From positions 1 through 6,850 of the forward strand of contig JAATEZ010000479.1 in NCBI GenBank assembly GCA_015655485.1: a DNA stretch of 6,850 nt, in the 5' to 3' direction. Below the pieces are notes generated by a model. That model had not been told where the DNA came from and ran no database searches. It worked only from the letters and a program-made list of their open reading frames with translations. Below, one piece after another: positions 6,721 to 6,850 of this stretch (its first letter is position 1; every line of letters starts with the position of its first letter). This stretch comes from Lactobacillales bacterium. Its GTDB lineage: Bacteria > Bacillota > Bacilli > Lactobacillales > Vagococcaceae. The translations under genes and the position numbers were made by a program.

Positions 6721-6734
6721 AAGAAATATTTCTT
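6721..6734. repeat. Perfect 14-bp palindrome in the operon leader
   Basis: AAGAAATATTTCTT is fully self-complementary around 6727/6728. It starts within a few bases of the transcription start predicted from the TATAAT box (about 6736). It could be a repressor operator, or merely an AT-rich coincidence. Confidence 0.4.
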
Positions 6735-6742
6735 GTAAAAAT

Positions 6743-6773
6743 ATTATAGCGCTTTCTACATTTTTAATTGTAA
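6743..6773 (-). promoter_or_regulatory. Main operon promoter
   Basis: On the minus strand a perfect TATAAT -10 box lies at 6748-6743. The -35 is poor: TTACAA (6773-6768) has a long 19-bp spacer, and the 17-bp position reads ACAATT. Transcription would start near 6736, giving a leader of about 60 bases before the lyase gene. The weak -35 fits a regulated promoter that needs an activator, but no activator gene is visible here. Confidence 0.6.
6744..6757. promoter_or_regulatory. cre site (CcpA operator) overlapping the -10 box
   Basis: On the minus strand AGAAAGCGCTATAA matches the symmetric cre consensus TGAAAGCGCTTTCA at 11 of 14 positions, including the central AAAGCGCT. It shares five bases with the TATAAT box, so binding of CcpA/HPr-Ser-P would block polymerase. 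This is the expected arrangement for glucose repression of a sugar-acid operon in Firmicutes. Confidence 0.65.
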
Positions 6774-6781
6774 TTTACTTC

Positions 6782-6798
6782 ACATATCCTTTCTATGT
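6782..6798. repeat. Short interrupted dyad upstream of the promoter
   Basis: ACATA-N7-TATGT is an inverted repeat of 5-bp arms centred at 6790, just upstream of the -35 region. This is a usual place for an activator site. Five-base arms are weak evidence. Confidence 0.25.
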
Positions 6799-6803
6799 TC
6801 CAT

Positions 6804-6843
6804 AACCTAAAAAAAATAATAAATTTGAAATATTTTTTAGGTT
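6804..6843. repeat. 40-bp dyad with 11-bp perfect arms at the upstream edge
   Basis: AACCTAAAAAA (6804-6814) and TTTTTTAGGTT (6833-6843) are perfect inverted repeats with an 18-bp spacer, and a small AAATTT palindrome (6821-6826) shares the same centre. It lies about 60-100 bp upstream of the predicted start of transcription. It could be an operator for a dimeric or tetrameric regulator. It could instead be an AT-rich bidirectional terminator of a gene beyond the window, but the stem has few G-C pairs. Confidence 0.45.
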
Positions 6844-6850
6844 GCGAAAC

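Noticed and set aside
6552..6749. Plus-strand ORF of 65 codons running out of the lyase gene through the promoter
   Set aside because: It overlaps the operon promoter and the lyase start antisense, and has no protein-like features.
1..6850. tRNA or rRNA genes, CRISPR arrays, insertion sequences, phage genes or defence systems
   Set aside because: I saw no cloverleaf-like stretch, regularly spaced repeats, transposase or nuclease motifs; the window is filled by one metabolic operon and its control region.

Overview
The window looks like part of a low-GC Firmicutes chromosome. It has AT-rich intergenic DNA, strong AGGAGG-type ribosome binding sites, a CcpA-type cre site on the promoter, and protein sequences close to Firmicutes homologues. 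An Enterococcus-like member of the Lactobacillales is my best guess, but this is inference. Everything recognisable lies on the minus strand, so transcription runs from high to low coordinates. The arrangement reads as one catabolic operon for the C6 sugar diacids galactarate (mucate) and D-glucarate.

In transcription order: a leader region (about 6850-6675) holds a TATAAT -10 box overlapped by a cre-like site, plus several dyads that could be operators. Next come a DapA/NAL-superfamily lyase (6674-5757), an ion-transporter-superfamily permease resembling CitMHS (5736-4429), galactarate dehydratase GarD (4410-2887), a 125-bp gap with a possible internal promoter, tartronate semialdehyde reductase GarR (2761-1880) and class II glycerate kinase GarK (1854-709). 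A frameshifted gene remnant (709-280) follows, and then the N-terminal 92 codons of glucarate dehydratase GudD (276-1), which runs off the left edge.

The genes form a complete route on paper. The permease would import the diacid. GarD (galactarate) and GudD (glucarate) would both give 5-keto-4-deoxy-D-glucarate. The DapA-family lyase would split this to pyruvate and tartronate semialdehyde, GarR would reduce the latter to D-glycerate, and GarK would make 2-phosphoglycerate for lower glycolysis. Compared with the E. coli gar/gud systems, two parts differ. No GarL (HpcH/HpaI-type aldolase) is present, and its place is apparently taken by a DapA-family protein. The transporter is not the usual MFS GarP/GudP type. 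No regulator gene (for example CdaR) lies in the window.

The least explained part is 280-709. No single reading frame crosses it, but coding-like segments in successive frames join end to end. They start at an ATG overlapping the garK stop and finish 3 bp before gudD. I interpret this as a decayed gene of about 143 codons inside the operon, of unknown family.
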